A DNA stretch of 64,000 nucleotides from JAWKTT01 sp041398965 (GCA_041398965.1 JAWKTT010000005.1:186001-250000); one strand, 5' to 3'. Numbered from the stretch's first letter, positions 41,901 through 51,300 are shown. Notes: a model not told the origin generated them from the letters alone. Made by a program: numbers and translations.

Positions 41901-44027
41901 TTGTTGTTTGATCTCGCATCAGGACAGCTGATCGAGCGATTCAGCGAAGCGTCCACCATCGCGATCGGTTGCGAGCCAGTGCCTGCTCTGCCTGGGATCG
42001 ATGCTGCTCAGCAGCCCGCGCGGGTCTACATCGCCACAGCGGACGGGATTGTGCAGCGGGACTCCCGATTCGTTCGGGCGGTTCCGGGCCATAGCGGCCC
42101 CGTAACGTCGCTCGCGGCGGTGCCAGGAAGTCCTCGGCAGGTGTTTTCTGGCAGTGTCGACGGAACGATTCGTCGTTGGAATCTCGACAACAGCCAAACT
42201 CAGCAGCAGTTCAATCATGGGGGGCCGGTAAACGCCATTGCCGTGAGGAGTGATGGACAACGGATCGCTTCAGCCAGCGAAAATCGCACGGCCAAACTGT
42301 TCAACATCAACGGACAGCAGGTTGCTGAAATGCGAGGAGACGTGCGACGCCGTGTCGAACAGACGCGAGCACAACAGCAGGTCAACGCCGCGAATGCTCG
42401 ACTTAATGTGGCGAAGCAACTGCTACAACAGGCCGAGCAGGACTTGCCCACGAAGACGAACGCCGAAAAGACTCTGTCCGACAACTTGGCGAAAGCGAAT
42501 CAGGATGTCACTGACAAAAAGGGAGTGGTCGACAAAGCTTTGGCTGAGAAGATCGCAGCGGAAAAATTGGCAATTGAAGCCTCCGCCACTGCGAAGGCTG
42601 CAATGGCCGAGAAAGAAACCGCCGAACTCGCCGCGAAGGAGGCAGCGACCGCCATGCAGGTCGTCCAAGCGAAAATGCAGCGACTGCAACAGGCGGCGAG
42701 TGGAGATCCACAGAACGAAGAACTGAAGAAACTTGTCGCTTCAACGATGGTCGAACTCACGATGTGCCAACAGACAATGCAGCAGACCGCAACGGCGGTT
42801 CAGGCGCCAACACAGAAGTCGCAACAAATGGCAACGTTGGCGAACACGGCGGCGCAGAAAGTAGCGACTGTTCAGAAACCATACAACGATGCTCTCGACG
42901 CCCTGCGCATTTCCGAAGCGAACCAGAACCTCCTGTCCCAGCAACAGGCGTTGGCCGCGAAAGAATTGAAGGCTGCTCAGGAACTTGTTCCCATTCGCAA
43001 AGAGGCCGTGACGAAATCGGAGGTCTCCCGAACCGAGGCGCAGGTAGCCGCAGAAGTTGCGAACAAACTTGCCAGTGAAGCCGACCTTGCCATTCGAGCG
43101 ATTCAGTTTTCGCCTGACGGACGAACACTGCTCACTGTCGGAGACTACACCAGTGTTCACACCTGGGATGCCGAGACGGGCGGGGCGTTGTCAGCGTTTG
43201 CAGGACACACGGGCCCCGTGGTTTCCGCCCTGTTTATCGGTGAAGGGGAGATTGTCTCCATTTCCGAAGACCTCTCTGCTCGCCTATGGGAAACGAATCC
43301 CGAATGGATCCTTGATCGAACGATCGGCACGATTGACGACCCGAACATCATCGTGCATCGGGTTACGGCGGTCGACTTCAATGCCGATTCGACGCAACTG
43401 CTTGTTGCAGGAGGTGTCCCTTCTCGCAGCGGCGAGTTGCAGGTGATTCAGGTGTCTGATGGCAAACGGATTCTCTATCTCCCACAAGCACACGACGATG
43501 TCATTTACTCGGCCCGGTTCTCCCCCGATGGTAAGCGAATTGCTTCAGGCGGAGCAGATAAGTACCTGAGAACTTTTGACGTTTCGACGAGTCAACAGTT
43601 GCGTCGTTTCGAGGGACACACCAATTACGTTCTTGGGGTCGACTGGAAAGGAGATGGACAGGTCATCGTGACCGCGGGGGCTGACAATGTTGTCAAAGTC
43701 TGGGACGCAGAAACGGCTGACCAGCAGCGAACGATTGAAAACCAGTTCACCAAACATGTGACAGGGGTCCAATATATCGGCGAGACCGACAGCATTGTGA
43801 CGAGTTGCGGCGACAAGATCGTTCGCATGCATAATTCATCGAACGGGGGGCTCGAACGGAACTTTGGCGAGATTCGCGTCTGGCCGCACTGCGTTGCGTG
43901 TACTCCAGATCGCAACGTCGTCGTGGCAGGCGATGCGATGGGGACGGTGACAATCTGGAACGGACAGAACGGTCAGTTCGTGCGTCGTCTCGAAACACCG
44001 ATGGTCCCCGCTGTCGCACATCCGTAA
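38952..44027 (+). CDS. Giant fusion: planctomycete cytochrome c + WD40 propellers + coiled coil + WD40
   Basis: ATG at 38952 with GGAG six bases upstream gives about 1,691 residues (the frame extends 15 codons further up). A signal peptide (LCNAMAIAILLVPPVLQA) is followed by a planctomycete cytochrome domain at about 35-130: ILQRNCLSCHSASEREGDL with the haem motif CLSCH at 58-62, and VMPPAG as likely distal Met region. WD40 repeats run from about 150 to 1,125 (QTVRLWNVPEGKPLG, LSGGDDKSIRLWNLQ, STAGENAQVRLWNISGG). A coiled coil of about 250 residues (1,130-1,380) interrupts the array, then more WD40 repeats finish the protein (IASGGADKYLRTFDVSTSQ, IVTAGADNVVKVWDAETA). It may be a surface scaffold that carries electrons or senses redox state; that is inference. 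Confidence 0.87.
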   Translation: MLKSRSRTMLLNLCNAMAIAILLVPPVLQAAPIPIDDVKRAEPVSFEKEIFPILQRNCLSCHSASEREGDLVLESPQGILKGGDTGPAAIPGKGSDSLILRVASHQSDPVMPPAGNDVAAKNLTPAELGLLKLWIDQGAKGSGGIDSLSPTRWQPLPAGLHPVHALALTEDGQYAAVSRANQIFLYHIPTGTLVTRLSDPALAQFMPQSTPVDPQVKSGTVNGGVQVASGGNVEASSDGPGNGPQVVEITGIAHRDLVQSLAINVDGDLLASGSYREVKLWRRPRDVTRRNIALGGKGTAVAVSSDNQWIAIATDKPEVKLFKVADGQPGPVLTGHTDRITSLRFSEDSQQLYSSSIDQTVRLWNVPEGKPLGIIETSAPVNAVELVSSGVVATDQPPTSPILITGHADNLVRVWQSNLSNGTAIPNVLANLERTTTSPDGSLLAMVDNAGSVRVLSLFEVEGTPVGRELATWKIERGITALTFVRLNGVPTPTAELPAQGYVLATGSTDGSIRVWSLPEHQLIQEWRGDAVAVKAISSSADGKLLATGLENGAMTQWDLAATLSPPPVENEVIHDSQSPVTLTALSPSKKLLAVVGVKDGQPAIYVRNLETQQLIAAFKGHVGAVRSLAFTSDETGLLSGGDDKSIRLWNLQNPTEPEKAKLDALPSAVTAVAASGDGTQWLAGFADNSLRLYNPAGATPEEIVVREFSGNSGAILAAGYFNGQPYSVSADKSVRFWNAADGSQTRTFNMPAAITSFTISGDGQRMAFGGDDKQVRIVQTDNGTVVQTLPGFQQTTTSLAFSADNQHLSVLSSGGELSRWQLSSQRLLEASVDANQTTLFQTADVASLMVGDKEGRILKKKFRFQSFFDGNTQPVTDLLYHPNGSVLLMTGADGSFRGYNAQDAQATFATNHGAAVHDLAISADGNTLSTAGENAQVRLWNISGGAVGPQQLTGFAGPVFHTCFSSNGTRLFAATGGEKPAVLLFDLASGQLIERFSEASTIAIGCEPVPALPGIDAAQQPARVYIATADGIVQRDSRFVRAVPGHSGPVTSLAAVPGSPRQVFSGSVDGTIRRWNLDNSQTQQQFNHGGPVNAIAVRSDGQRIASASENRTAKLFNINGQQVAEMRGDVRRRVEQTRAQQQVNAANARLNVAKQLLQQAEQDLPTKTNAEKTLSDNLAKANQDVTDKKGVVDKALAEKIAAEKLAIEASATAKAAMAEKETAELAAKEAATAMQVVQAKMQRLQQAASGDPQNEELKKLVASTMVELTMCQQTMQQTATAVQAPTQKSQQMATLANTAAQKVATVQKPYNDALDALRISEANQNLLSQQQALAAKELKAAQELVPIRKEAVTKSEVSRTEAQVAAEVANKLASEADLAIRAIQFSPDGRTLLTVGDYTSVHTWDAETGGALSAFAGHTGPVVSALFIGEGEIVSISEDLSARLWETNPEWILDRTIGTIDDPNIIVHRVTAVDFNADSTQLLVAGGVPSRSGELQVIQVSDGKRILYLPQAHDDVIYSARFSPDGKRIASGGADKYLRTFDVSTSQQLRRFEGHTNYVLGVDWKGDGQVIVTAGADNVVKVWDAETADQQRTIENQFTKHVTGVQYIGETDSIVTSCGDKIVRMHNSSNGGLERNFGEIRVWPHCVACTPDRNVVVAGDAMGTVTIWNGQNGQFVRRLETPMVPAVAHP

Positions 44028-44179
44028 CGGTCCCGCAGGGTGAACGCTGCAATGACACTCTATTGGACTTGTCTAGTTGCGAGGATACGTTGGAGTGGAC
44101 AACGTATCATTATGGAGATTGCTAAGGCTTCGTGCGCCGGTTCTGTGACGCACGCTCGTCTCTCGTTTTCTGAATGTCG

Positions 44180-44644
44180 TCACTTGGGGTGGACGAAACT
44201 TAGGTGCATAGCAGCGTGACCATAGGTGAGACGGTCTAACTGTTCCCTGGACGCCTTGCCGAAGATGGGATGCACGGGAAGAGGGCCGTTCGTCTGGTAG
44301 TAGGCGATCGAGTCCTTCAGCATCGCGATGGCGTCGTCGATTGAAATCTCTTCATCAGACCAGAATACCGCCTCTGCCTTTGCCGGAAGTTTGACGCCCG
44401 GCTTCACGGGGCCCTTAAGAAGCGATGAACGAAAAAACGGCAGAAGCAGGCGTAACATGAGAGGCGGTTTTGGTGCCGCGATACGTCCCGTCATCATGTT
44501 GTTGGTCAGTGCAAGATGCCGCACGATGTCGGGGAAGCTATGCTTCCCGGTCGTCGTCACCTCGCCACCGGCGAGCCGTTCGACTTCGGCAATGACCTCG
44601 TCAAAACTGTTTAACACCAACTCTCGCCGTTCGGGTTCACTCAC
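44180..44644 (-). CDS. DUF1569 family protein (DinB-like four-helix fold)
   Basis: A 154-residue soluble protein. Family features are the helix FDEVIAEVERLAGGEVTTTG, the metal-site-like HSFPDIVRHLALTNNMMTG, and the C-terminal HPIFGKASREQLDRLTYGHA with AMHLSFVHPK. The three spaced His residues (about 40, 125 and 143-151) match the DinB/YfiT metal-binding layout. DUF1569 proteins are common in Planctomycetes and Bacteroidetes; activity is unknown, with thiol-dependent transfer suspected for the superfamily. It starts a run of minus-strand genes, with about 100 bp between it and the next. Confidence 0.8.
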   Translation of the reverse strand: MSEPERRELVLNSFDEVIAEVERLAGGEVTTTGKHSFPDIVRHLALTNNMMTGRIAAPKPPLMLRLLLPFFRSSLLKGPVKPGVKLPAKAEAVFWSDEEISIDDAIAMLKDSIAYYQTNGPLPVHPIFGKASREQLDRLTYGHAAMHLSFVHPK

Positions 44645-44743
44645 GATTCTCGCTCCACTTCACTTTCAAAATGACGTCCACATTGGCCCCGGCTTCGGAG
44701 TGTCGCCAATAAGCCTCCGCGACACAAGAGCCCAAAATCCCCC

Positions 44744-45220
44744 TTACGAAAACCACGGCTCCAGAATCTCGTCGATCTCGGCTTGTTCGAGCGTTTCGTG
44801 GGCGAGCAGGTGGTCGGCAATTGTGGCGATGGCTTCCCAGATTTCGTCGCGACGAAGTAACTGATAGAGACTTTGCGTTTGCCGTTCGAGGTACGCCAGA
44901 CGCTTTCGCTGGTCCTTCAGGTGATGCAACGCCTCCCAAGCCGTCCGCCAGTCGTCGGCCCATTCCGCGACGAGTCCGGGGTGGAAGGGATCGCCGGTAT
45001 AGATCATCTCCGCCACTGGGCCCGCAAGTGCCACCATGACAATACTCTCGTTCAGTTCCCGCTCCGTGAACTGATCCAATGGCCATTCGATTTGCACATC
45101 GGCATACCGTGCCGGCCCATCATCCCAATCCGGATCAATCGTCGCCGACACCACCCTCCCCCCCGCCCTCACCGCAACAAACACGTGCCCTGCTTCATGA
45201 TAGGCTGACACTTCAGACAT
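44744..45220 (-). CDS. Stand-alone M41-like (FtsH-type) zinc protease domain
   Basis: A 158-residue protein that begins almost directly at the zinc motif: AYHEAGHVFVAVRAGGRV with HEAGH at residues 8-12. The family's next conserved block appears as SIVMVALAGPVAEMIYTGDP, and the acidic residues in EWADDWRTAWEAL stand where FtsH has its third zinc ligand (the ATxDL segment). C-terminal helices match the end of the M41 domain. The AAA ATPase and membrane helices of FtsH are missing, so it cannot unfold substrates itself. Such peptidase-only relatives are annotated in planctomycetes as putative ATP-dependent zinc proteases. The substrate is unknown. Confidence 0.72.
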   Translation of the reverse strand: MSEVSAYHEAGHVFVAVRAGGRVVSATIDPDWDDGPARYADVQIEWPLDQFTERELNESIVMVALAGPVAEMIYTGDPFHPGLVAEWADDWRTAWEALHHLKDQRKRLAYLERQTQSLYQLLRRDEIWEAIATIADHLLAHETLEQAEIDEILEPWFS

Positions 45221-45387
45221 AGGACATCACGCTTTCATATGGACTTCCGTCGCCGACTGCCAGGAACATAGAGATTGACAGCGCAACTATTCACGCGATT
45301 CCTACGGCATTAACAACGACATCGTCTGGCAGAGGTAAACTAGCACATTAGTGAATTCATGCGATTTGGTTGCCTGATAGAGTTGTA

Positions 45388-46122
45388 CTAGACAACCGAA
45401 TCGCAACAGATTGACGGCTGGGCGTGCCATTCGTGGGGGATGTTTCGCATCAGGAGGGCACAGTCGAATTCTACAGAACCTGCTGGGAATGCGTGAGCGT
45501 CTTCAAAGAAGCTGGAGTTCATTGCGTGGATCGCCAGGTTCTCTGTCTGCCAGCGGGTACATCGGAGTTCGAGGCCATGATACTGTTTCGGGACACGCGA
45601 GTCCGAATAGCCCAAAGAACCAGACTCGAAGAAGGCCGAGGCCTTTTCGAGAGATCCGAATACAGAGTCTTCTGGAAAGGTGTCGTCTACCGATCCCGAG
45701 AGGTGAACGGACGCATGGCCATCGTCGCTTTTCATTTCGACGGAGAAGTGAACATCCTCCTCAGTAACACGAAATGTTGCATGATGGCTGAGACCGGGGA
45801 AGAGTCTCCCGCCAGCAAGAGCGTTCAGCCGAGAACTCGTATCGCGTCGAGGAACATAGACGCCACTTCGAATCTTGCCCTCCGTCTCCCATTCCACAGC
45901 GATTCGATGCGCCGCATTCTCCGACCCAAATCCCCAAGGGATCGGGAAGAACCGAGGTCGAACCTGTTTGAGGCGAATCAAGCAAATACCGGCGATCGAG
46001 TAGCCATTGACTAATTGTGGTCGAAACGGCTTTGGCAAGTGCGCCGCCATCACATCCGGATCAATGCGATAGTTCGCAAGAATCCGCCGGTCGATGATTC
46101 CACGTATCGCTGGGATGTTCAT
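45388..46122 (-). CDS. DUF2071 (YqjF-like) family protein
   Basis: The start at 46122 (MNIPAIRGIIDRRILANYRI) begins the conserved domain. The frame extends 47 codons upstream but that stretch has no homologous feel and no binding site. About 244 residues. Recognisable blocks: MAAHLPKPFRPQLVNGYSIA, GICLIRLKQVRPRFFPIPWG, GVYVPRRDTSSRLNALAGGR, LFPGLSHHATFRVTEED and FESGSLGYSDSR, typical of DUF2071/COG3361. Members are soluble, acetoacetate-decarboxylase-like in fold and uncharacterised. Its 3' end contains the conserved FDCALLMRNIPHEWHAQ. Confidence 0.8.
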   Translation of the reverse strand: MNIPAIRGIIDRRILANYRIDPDVMAAHLPKPFRPQLVNGYSIAGICLIRLKQVRPRFFPIPWGFGSENAAHRIAVEWETEGKIRSGVYVPRRDTSSRLNALAGGRLFPGLSHHATFRVTEEDVHFSVEMKSDDGHASVHLSGSVDDTFPEDSVFGSLEKASAFFESGSLGYSDSRVPKQYHGLELRCTRWQTENLAIHAMNSSFFEDAHAFPAGSVEFDCALLMRNIPHEWHAQPSICCDSVV

Positions 46123-46240
46123 GTTGCTTAACGAGTGGGTTAGCACGCTGGCAGCGTGTGACTGAATGACATGTGGTCGAGTTAGTCTCGAAGGGGCTAT
46201 TGGCGACCTCCGGTCAACCGGCAGAGACTCCTCAAGAATC

Positions 46241-46840
46241 CTACTGGGAACATCGCGGGGCACCCAAAGAATTTAGCGTTTTACCGAGGTCTTGGTAGCG
46301 GCACTCGATGTGAGGGAGTTGAGTCAGGCTGGATAAGGCGATGGATTTCTGTTTCCCGCAACAAGTGTTGATGATTTCCGTCCTTACGACGAAGAATCGC
46401 CACTGGGCCAGGTCGAGCGGGTCGACGGTGGTTTTGTCTTCATGGGCGAGCAGGCAAAAGACGTAAATGTCCGACGCCCGCGTGGCAGTCGTTGAGTAGG
46501 CGTTCTCAGCAGCGTTCCAACCGTTGGCTGGGCGAATACTAAACACGATTTTTGACAAAGATTTCTGAGACCACGATTGCAAGTAGGCAGCGGACTTGAC
46601 CTCGATGCGGATGTGGTCGTTCGTCTTGAGGTCCACGGCATCCCACTCGACACGCACTCCCTGAGTGAGTTGCAATGCAGTCGCGACAATGTACTCCGCC
46701 AATAGTCCACGCAGCGAATTCGACAGAAGATCGGACGACGCCCAACTCCAAAAGTCCAACAGTCGCGAATCAACCGGACAGCCCGACAAATGAAAAGGCT
46801 CGTCTCCGGTCTTCCGTCGCATCTCGTGAGGTGGTAGCAC
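46241..46840 (-). CDS. Hypothetical protein with a possible PD-(D/E)xK nuclease-like core
   Basis: A 199-residue soluble protein. A GTG at 46840 is the only in-frame start after an upstream stop, so it is accepted despite a weak binding site. The arrangement LRGLLAEYIVATALQ (Glu49), VEWDAVDLKTNDHIRIEVKS (Asp67/Asp70, Glu80, Lys82) and a following amphipathic strand/helix matches the order of catalytic residues in PD-(D/E)xK nucleases (E...D...ExK). Downstream, TRASDIYVFCLLAHEDKTTV and LDLAQWRFFVVRTEIIN form a conserved-looking block. It could be a restriction- or repair-type nuclease or an inactive relative. No methyltransferase or helicase partner is nearby. Confidence 0.55.
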   Translation of the reverse strand: MLPPHEMRRKTGDEPFHLSGCPVDSRLLDFWSWASSDLLSNSLRGLLAEYIVATALQLTQGVRVEWDAVDLKTNDHIRIEVKSAAYLQSWSQKSLSKIVFSIRPANGWNAAENAYSTTATRASDIYVFCLLAHEDKTTVDPLDLAQWRFFVVRTEIINTCCGKQKSIALSSLTQLPHIECRYQDLGKTLNSLGAPRCSQ

Positions 46841-46903
46841 GACGATCTCGCTTCCATCATCAGGATCACGAATACTTGACTTGTACGGTCAGATTAGCGT
46901 CAA

Positions 46904-47680
46904 TTATTCCACAGGAGGTTCCAACCATTCGATTCCCGTGCGGATGTGGTCGTAGAGACCCGGTTTCCAGCCGTGACCTCCTTTGTAGGTGGCGAGTTCG
47001 ACTTGTGCCCCGGCTTCTTTCAGGACTTTTTGGGCAGACTCCGCCATCCACATGGGGCAGACGCGGTCGTCGGGGGAGTGGTACAGGTAATAGCGGTGTC
47101 CCTTGCTTTGTTCTAATGGTGGGAGCAAGTCTTTCTTGAACACGGACATGGCGATAAATGAGCCGGTGACCTGGGGGTTGGTGAGCGAGATCGAATAAGC
47201 GGCGGGGCCACTCGACGACCAAGAGAGCGTGAAGATGCGAGTGGGGTCGAGTTTGTGACGAGTGCCGACGTCTTTGATGACATCTGCGACGAACTCTTCC
47301 GTAGTAAACTTCATTTTGTCAACTCGGCTCTTGACTGTGGGCCAGACGATTTCCTGCTCCGGGGTCCACTTGATGGCGACCGGTTGAGCCACGAGAAAAC
47401 CGTCCGGAGTTGCGTGTTTGCGAATTCGTTTGACGAACGGCAGAAACTCCGCACTCCCATCACCCCCCGGGAGGATCACGACCAAGCCGTATCCCTCACG
47501 AGGGGCGACCTCATCTGGCGTGGGCTCGATGCTGAAATACCGCTTGTGTTCATCGTCACCAATTCGCCGATCCTGTGACACGACATCGGCGATATCGTCT
47601 TGGGCCACCAGGTGGTGTGCCAGCAAATGAGTGAAGAGAATCAGCAGGATTCCGGTGATTCGGGTGAAAGGACACATCAT
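46904..47680 (-). CDS. Exported alpha/beta-hydrolase (PHB-depolymerase/dienelactone-hydrolase-like)
   Basis: A 258-residue protein with a signal peptide (TGILLILFTHLLAHHLVAQ). Catalytic features: YGLVVILPGGDG (oxyanion region), the nucleophile Ser in RIFTLSWSSSGPAAY (S-x-S-x-G type), an Asp in YLYHSPDDRVCPMWM and the His in YKGGHGWKPGLYDHI. This is the layout of exported polyester or feruloyl-type esterases. The nearby minus-strand genes show no shared pathway. A pair of adjacent ATG codons at the 5' end leaves the start uncertain by one residue. Confidence 0.8.
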   Translation of the reverse strand: MMCPFTRITGILLILFTHLLAHHLVAQDDIADVVSQDRRIGDDEHKRYFSIEPTPDEVAPREGYGLVVILPGGDGSAEFLPFVKRIRKHATPDGFLVAQPVAIKWTPEQEIVWPTVKSRVDKMKFTTEEFVADVIKDVGTRHKLDPTRIFTLSWSSSGPAAYSISLTNPQVTGSFIAMSVFKKDLLPPLEQSKGHRYYLYHSPDDRVCPMWMAESAQKVLKEAGAQVELATYKGGHGWKPGLYDHIRTGIEWLEPPVE

Positions 47681-47742
47681 GATCTCAGTTCCTGTTCATT
47701 GTGACTTTAAGAGTGCGACACGTGGTGTCGCGATGTGCCGAA

Positions 47743-47874
47743 CAGCCTGTTGAAAAACGTGAGTCAAGCGATCCAGTCTGACATGGTGCCGTTTGATATC
47801 TCGGCAGAATGAGTACGAGAGGCACTCGTCAGATTGGAAAATCCGCCCCACGGTCGTTTCTTAGCGGGATGCTA
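47743..47874 (+). mobile_element. MITE-like dispersed repeat, copy B
   Basis: It starts CAGCCTGTTGAAAAACG and carries the same internal blocks as copy A (TGACATGGTGCCGTTTGAT, TCTCGGCAGA, GTACGAGAGGC, CGTCAGATTGGAAAA). It ends CCCCACGGTCGTTTCTTAGC followed by GGGATGCT, whose complement resembles the left end. About 130 bp, no gene. Confidence 0.65.
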
Positions 47875-47906
47875 ACGTGCACCCTGAGGTGATCGCCGAG
47901 TGCAAC

Positions 47907-48119
47907 TTAATCTTTGAGGGGGTGGAAGGTGCCCCAGTTGCGGTAGGTGTACATGGCTTGCATGGCGGTGTCCCAGTCGTCCGCCTCGACGGTCCAGACG
48001 AGTTTGGCTTCGGGTTCCTGGCTGATGAGAAGGTCGACGTTCTCCTGGTAAGTACCGGGGTCTTCATCGTGGGGGAAGAAGGACTGCCCTTCGGGGTACT
48101 CCCAAAGCTCGTAGATCAT
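47907..48119 (-). CDS. Small conserved hypothetical protein (70 aa)
   Basis: The protein starts MIYELWEYPEGQSFFPHDED and ends YTYRNWGTFHPLKD, with no signal peptide or membrane helix and a strongly acidic aromatic-rich composition. It looks like a real short planctomycete protein because composition and codon choice match neighbours, and I recall similar MIYELWEYPE proteins in related genomes. Function unknown. It stands alone between the repeat copy and the RND pump. Confidence 0.6.
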   Translation of the reverse strand: MIYELWEYPEGQSFFPHDEDPGTYQENVDLLISQEPEAKLVWTVEADDWDTAMQAMYTYRNWGTFHPLKD

Positions 48120-48331
48120 TGCGTCACGTTCTCTGAATCGGTTGTGGTGAGTTGGTGGTCAAAAGAGTTTCTCGTGGGACTCGGGGCATCGCTGTCGATA
48201 AGTGCCGACAGATGATGCGCGATCCGATGCTGAGAAGGTACCAACTCCCGGAGTAGTTTCCAAACAAAGGTTTGCCGAGTGGCGCTGATTCACATTGCGC
48301 GTACTTTTTGCATCAGATTGGGAATGTGGGG

Positions 48332-51300
48332 TTAAGCGGGGCGAGGTGGTGATGTCGGTTGGCGGGTGACGAACTGGATCAGGATGGGGATCAGGACTAG
48401 GGTCATCAGGGTGGCGGAGAAGAGGCCCCCGATGACGACGCGGGCCATCGGCGACTGCAACTCACCCCCTTCGCCCAGGCCGATGGCGACGGGGATCATC
48501 GCCAGGACGGTGGTCAGTGTCGTCATCACGATCGGTCGGAAGCGCCGCAGGGCGGCACGGTGGATGATCTCGCGAATTGGGGTCTCGGGATGTTCCAGCT
48601 TCAACTGGTTCGCGTAGTCGACCAGCACGATGGCATTATTGACGGCAATTCCTGCGAGCACGATCAGTCCGATGAATGACTGCACATTCAGAGTCGTATT
48701 CCAATAGACCAGCACGAGGATGACCCCCACCCCCGCCATCGGCAGCGAAAACAGGATGAGTAACGGGTCTCGCAGAGATTCGAACTGTGACGCCATAATC
48801 ATGTACATCAGCAGGACAGCAAGCAAGAAGCCGTTGCGGAGCATCACGAAGCTCTCTTGCTGTTGCTCATAGTCTCCGCCGACGTTGATGGTGAATCCTT
48901 CGGGGACAGGAATGTAGGTAAGTCGTTCTTTCAGGTCGGCGACGACGGCCCCGAGGTCGCGACCGTCGACCGTCGCCGATACCACGAGAACACGTTGCCG
49001 GTCGAGTCGATCGATTGAGAGCGGGGCATCTCCGGGAGCAAGACTGACGAGGTTCGAAAGAGGAACCAGTTTGCCGGTCGGGGTCGCAACGGTGATGTCT
49101 CCGATGTTGGCAAGCGTCGAACGGTCCTCTTCTCGCAGTCGCACGAGAATATCGAACTCATCTCCCCCTTCGCGAAACACCGTGGCGACGGTGCCGCGAA
49201 TGGTCGTCTCGACTGCTTCGGTGATGTCGCGAACCCGAATCCCCAGAAGGGCCGCTTTGTCGTGATCGACCCGGATCATCAGTTCCGGACGATGCTTGTT
49301 GCTGCGTAGTTCGGCGTTCGAGATGCCGTCGACTTCTTTCATCTGTCGCATGACCTCGGCAGCCAGATCGTCTGCGGTTGCTCGGTCGTGGCCCCGAATG
49401 AAGACGGTGAGCGAGTCCCCTTCTTGCGAGCTGAACATGCGAGACATCGGGAGGGGATTGTAGACTCTCGCGTTGATGGTCATGCCGGCAACGGGGCCAA
49501 TCTGCTTCACGATTTTACGTCGAATTTCGTCCGCCGACCGCGTCCGTTCGCTTCTTGGAGAAAGCTGAATGATGAAGCGAGATTGATTCCAGTCCGCTCC
49601 ATCACTCGCTTCATCACCAATGAAAACGGAGGTTCCGACGGTCTCAGGGATGGCGTCGGCGAGAATCTTTTCGACCTTGAGTGTCTGTTGTTGCAGTGCT
49701 TCGAGTTGGATGCCGGCGGACATGGTCCCGGTCACTCCGAGACGTCCGTCTTCTGTCGCAGGGAGGAAGTCGGAGCCGACTCGCGGGATCAGCCCGATAC
49801 AGGCTGCGGCTGCGATCAGCAGGGGGATTACAGCGATTTCGGGATAGCTCAAACAGGCCGAGAGCACTTTGCTATATCCGATTTCGAAGGGGGTGAGAAT
49901 CCATCGGCCGAGTCCTGTGATGATCCCCGTGCCGCGACTGATGATGGCAACCAGTTTGGCGAGCCCTCCCTCGATGAGACGTCGACCGGGGGACGCAATC
50001 ACAGAGTCAGCCGTGCTTTCGAGGCTCTTGGGGTCTTTCTGTGCCGATTGTCGACCGAGCCAGTATGCTGCGAGGACAGGGGTGAGCGTCAGGCTGGAAA
50101 TCAACGAGGTGAGCAGCGAGAACGAGACGACGTAGGCCAACTGATGCAACAGCACGCCGGTCATCCCCTGAATGAAGATGAGGGGCAAAAAGACGATGAG
50201 GGTTGTCAGTGTGCTGGCCGTAATGGCACCGGCCACTTCTTCGGTCCCTTCAAGTGCGGCTTGCGTTTCGCTCAGACCCTCTTCGCGTTTGCGGAACACA
50301 CTCTCGAGAACCACGATCGAGTTATCAACAAGCATCCCCATCCCGAGCGCAAGTCCGCCGAACGAGACCATGTTCAGCGAGAAGCCTTGAAAGTAAATCA
50401 ACACAAACGTTGCAAGCACCGAGAGGGGCATCGAGATGGCGATCAGGAGCGTGCTTCGAACGCTCCCGAGAAACAGCAGCAACACGATCATCGCCAGTCC
50501 CATCCCGTAGATTGCCGACTCGCGGATGTTCGAGATGGATTGCCGAATGAAGTCGGACTTGTCGAGACGAATGTTGAGCGTCCCTTCCGTCAGTTCGTCC
50601 TTCAGTTTGGCGACCGCCTCTTGGACCGCATCGCTGACATCGATGGTGTTGGCACCCGACTGCTGAAAAACATAGATCATCAATCCGGGCTCGGCATTGA
50701 CCCGAGTCAGTTCGGTGAGCTCCGCGATGCCATCGGAGACGTCGGCCACGTCACCCACTCGGATGACCGTGTCTGCGTTGTGCCGGACGACGACGTTTCG
50801 GATCTCGTCAAGGTTGCGGAAATCTCCCCGGCTGCGGAGCAGGACATTGATCTCCCCTTGCTGGAACCGCCCGCCCGGACGGCTAATGTTCTCCTGTTGC
50901 AAAGCGTTGACGACCTCGTTGACCCCCATCCCGAGCGATTCGAGTTTGGCTCGATTGAGAGAGACCTGAATCTCTCGTTGGACGGAACCTCGGATGCCGA
51001 CCCTCGCGACGCCGGGGAGCTGTTCGAGTCGCGGAAGGATCGTTCGTTCGGCCATCTGTGTCATGCGGGCAGGGGTCAGGTCGCCGCTGAGGCCGAGGTA
51101 CATAATGGGCGAACTGTTCGCGTCATATTGACGGATCACGGGGGCATCGACTTGATCAGGGAGCCTGTTGCGAACCTTGTCGATTGCTTGTCGAAGGTCG
51201 GCCACTGCGGCATCGAGATCAATACCCCAACGAAATTGCACTCGAATGGAACTGCTCCCCTCAAGACTGGTGCTCGAGAGTCGTTCGAACCCTGTGACAC

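Noticed and set aside
45411..46014. 196-residue plus-strand open frame
   Set aside because: Antisense to the DUF2071 gene, whose conserved blocks are clear on the minus strand.
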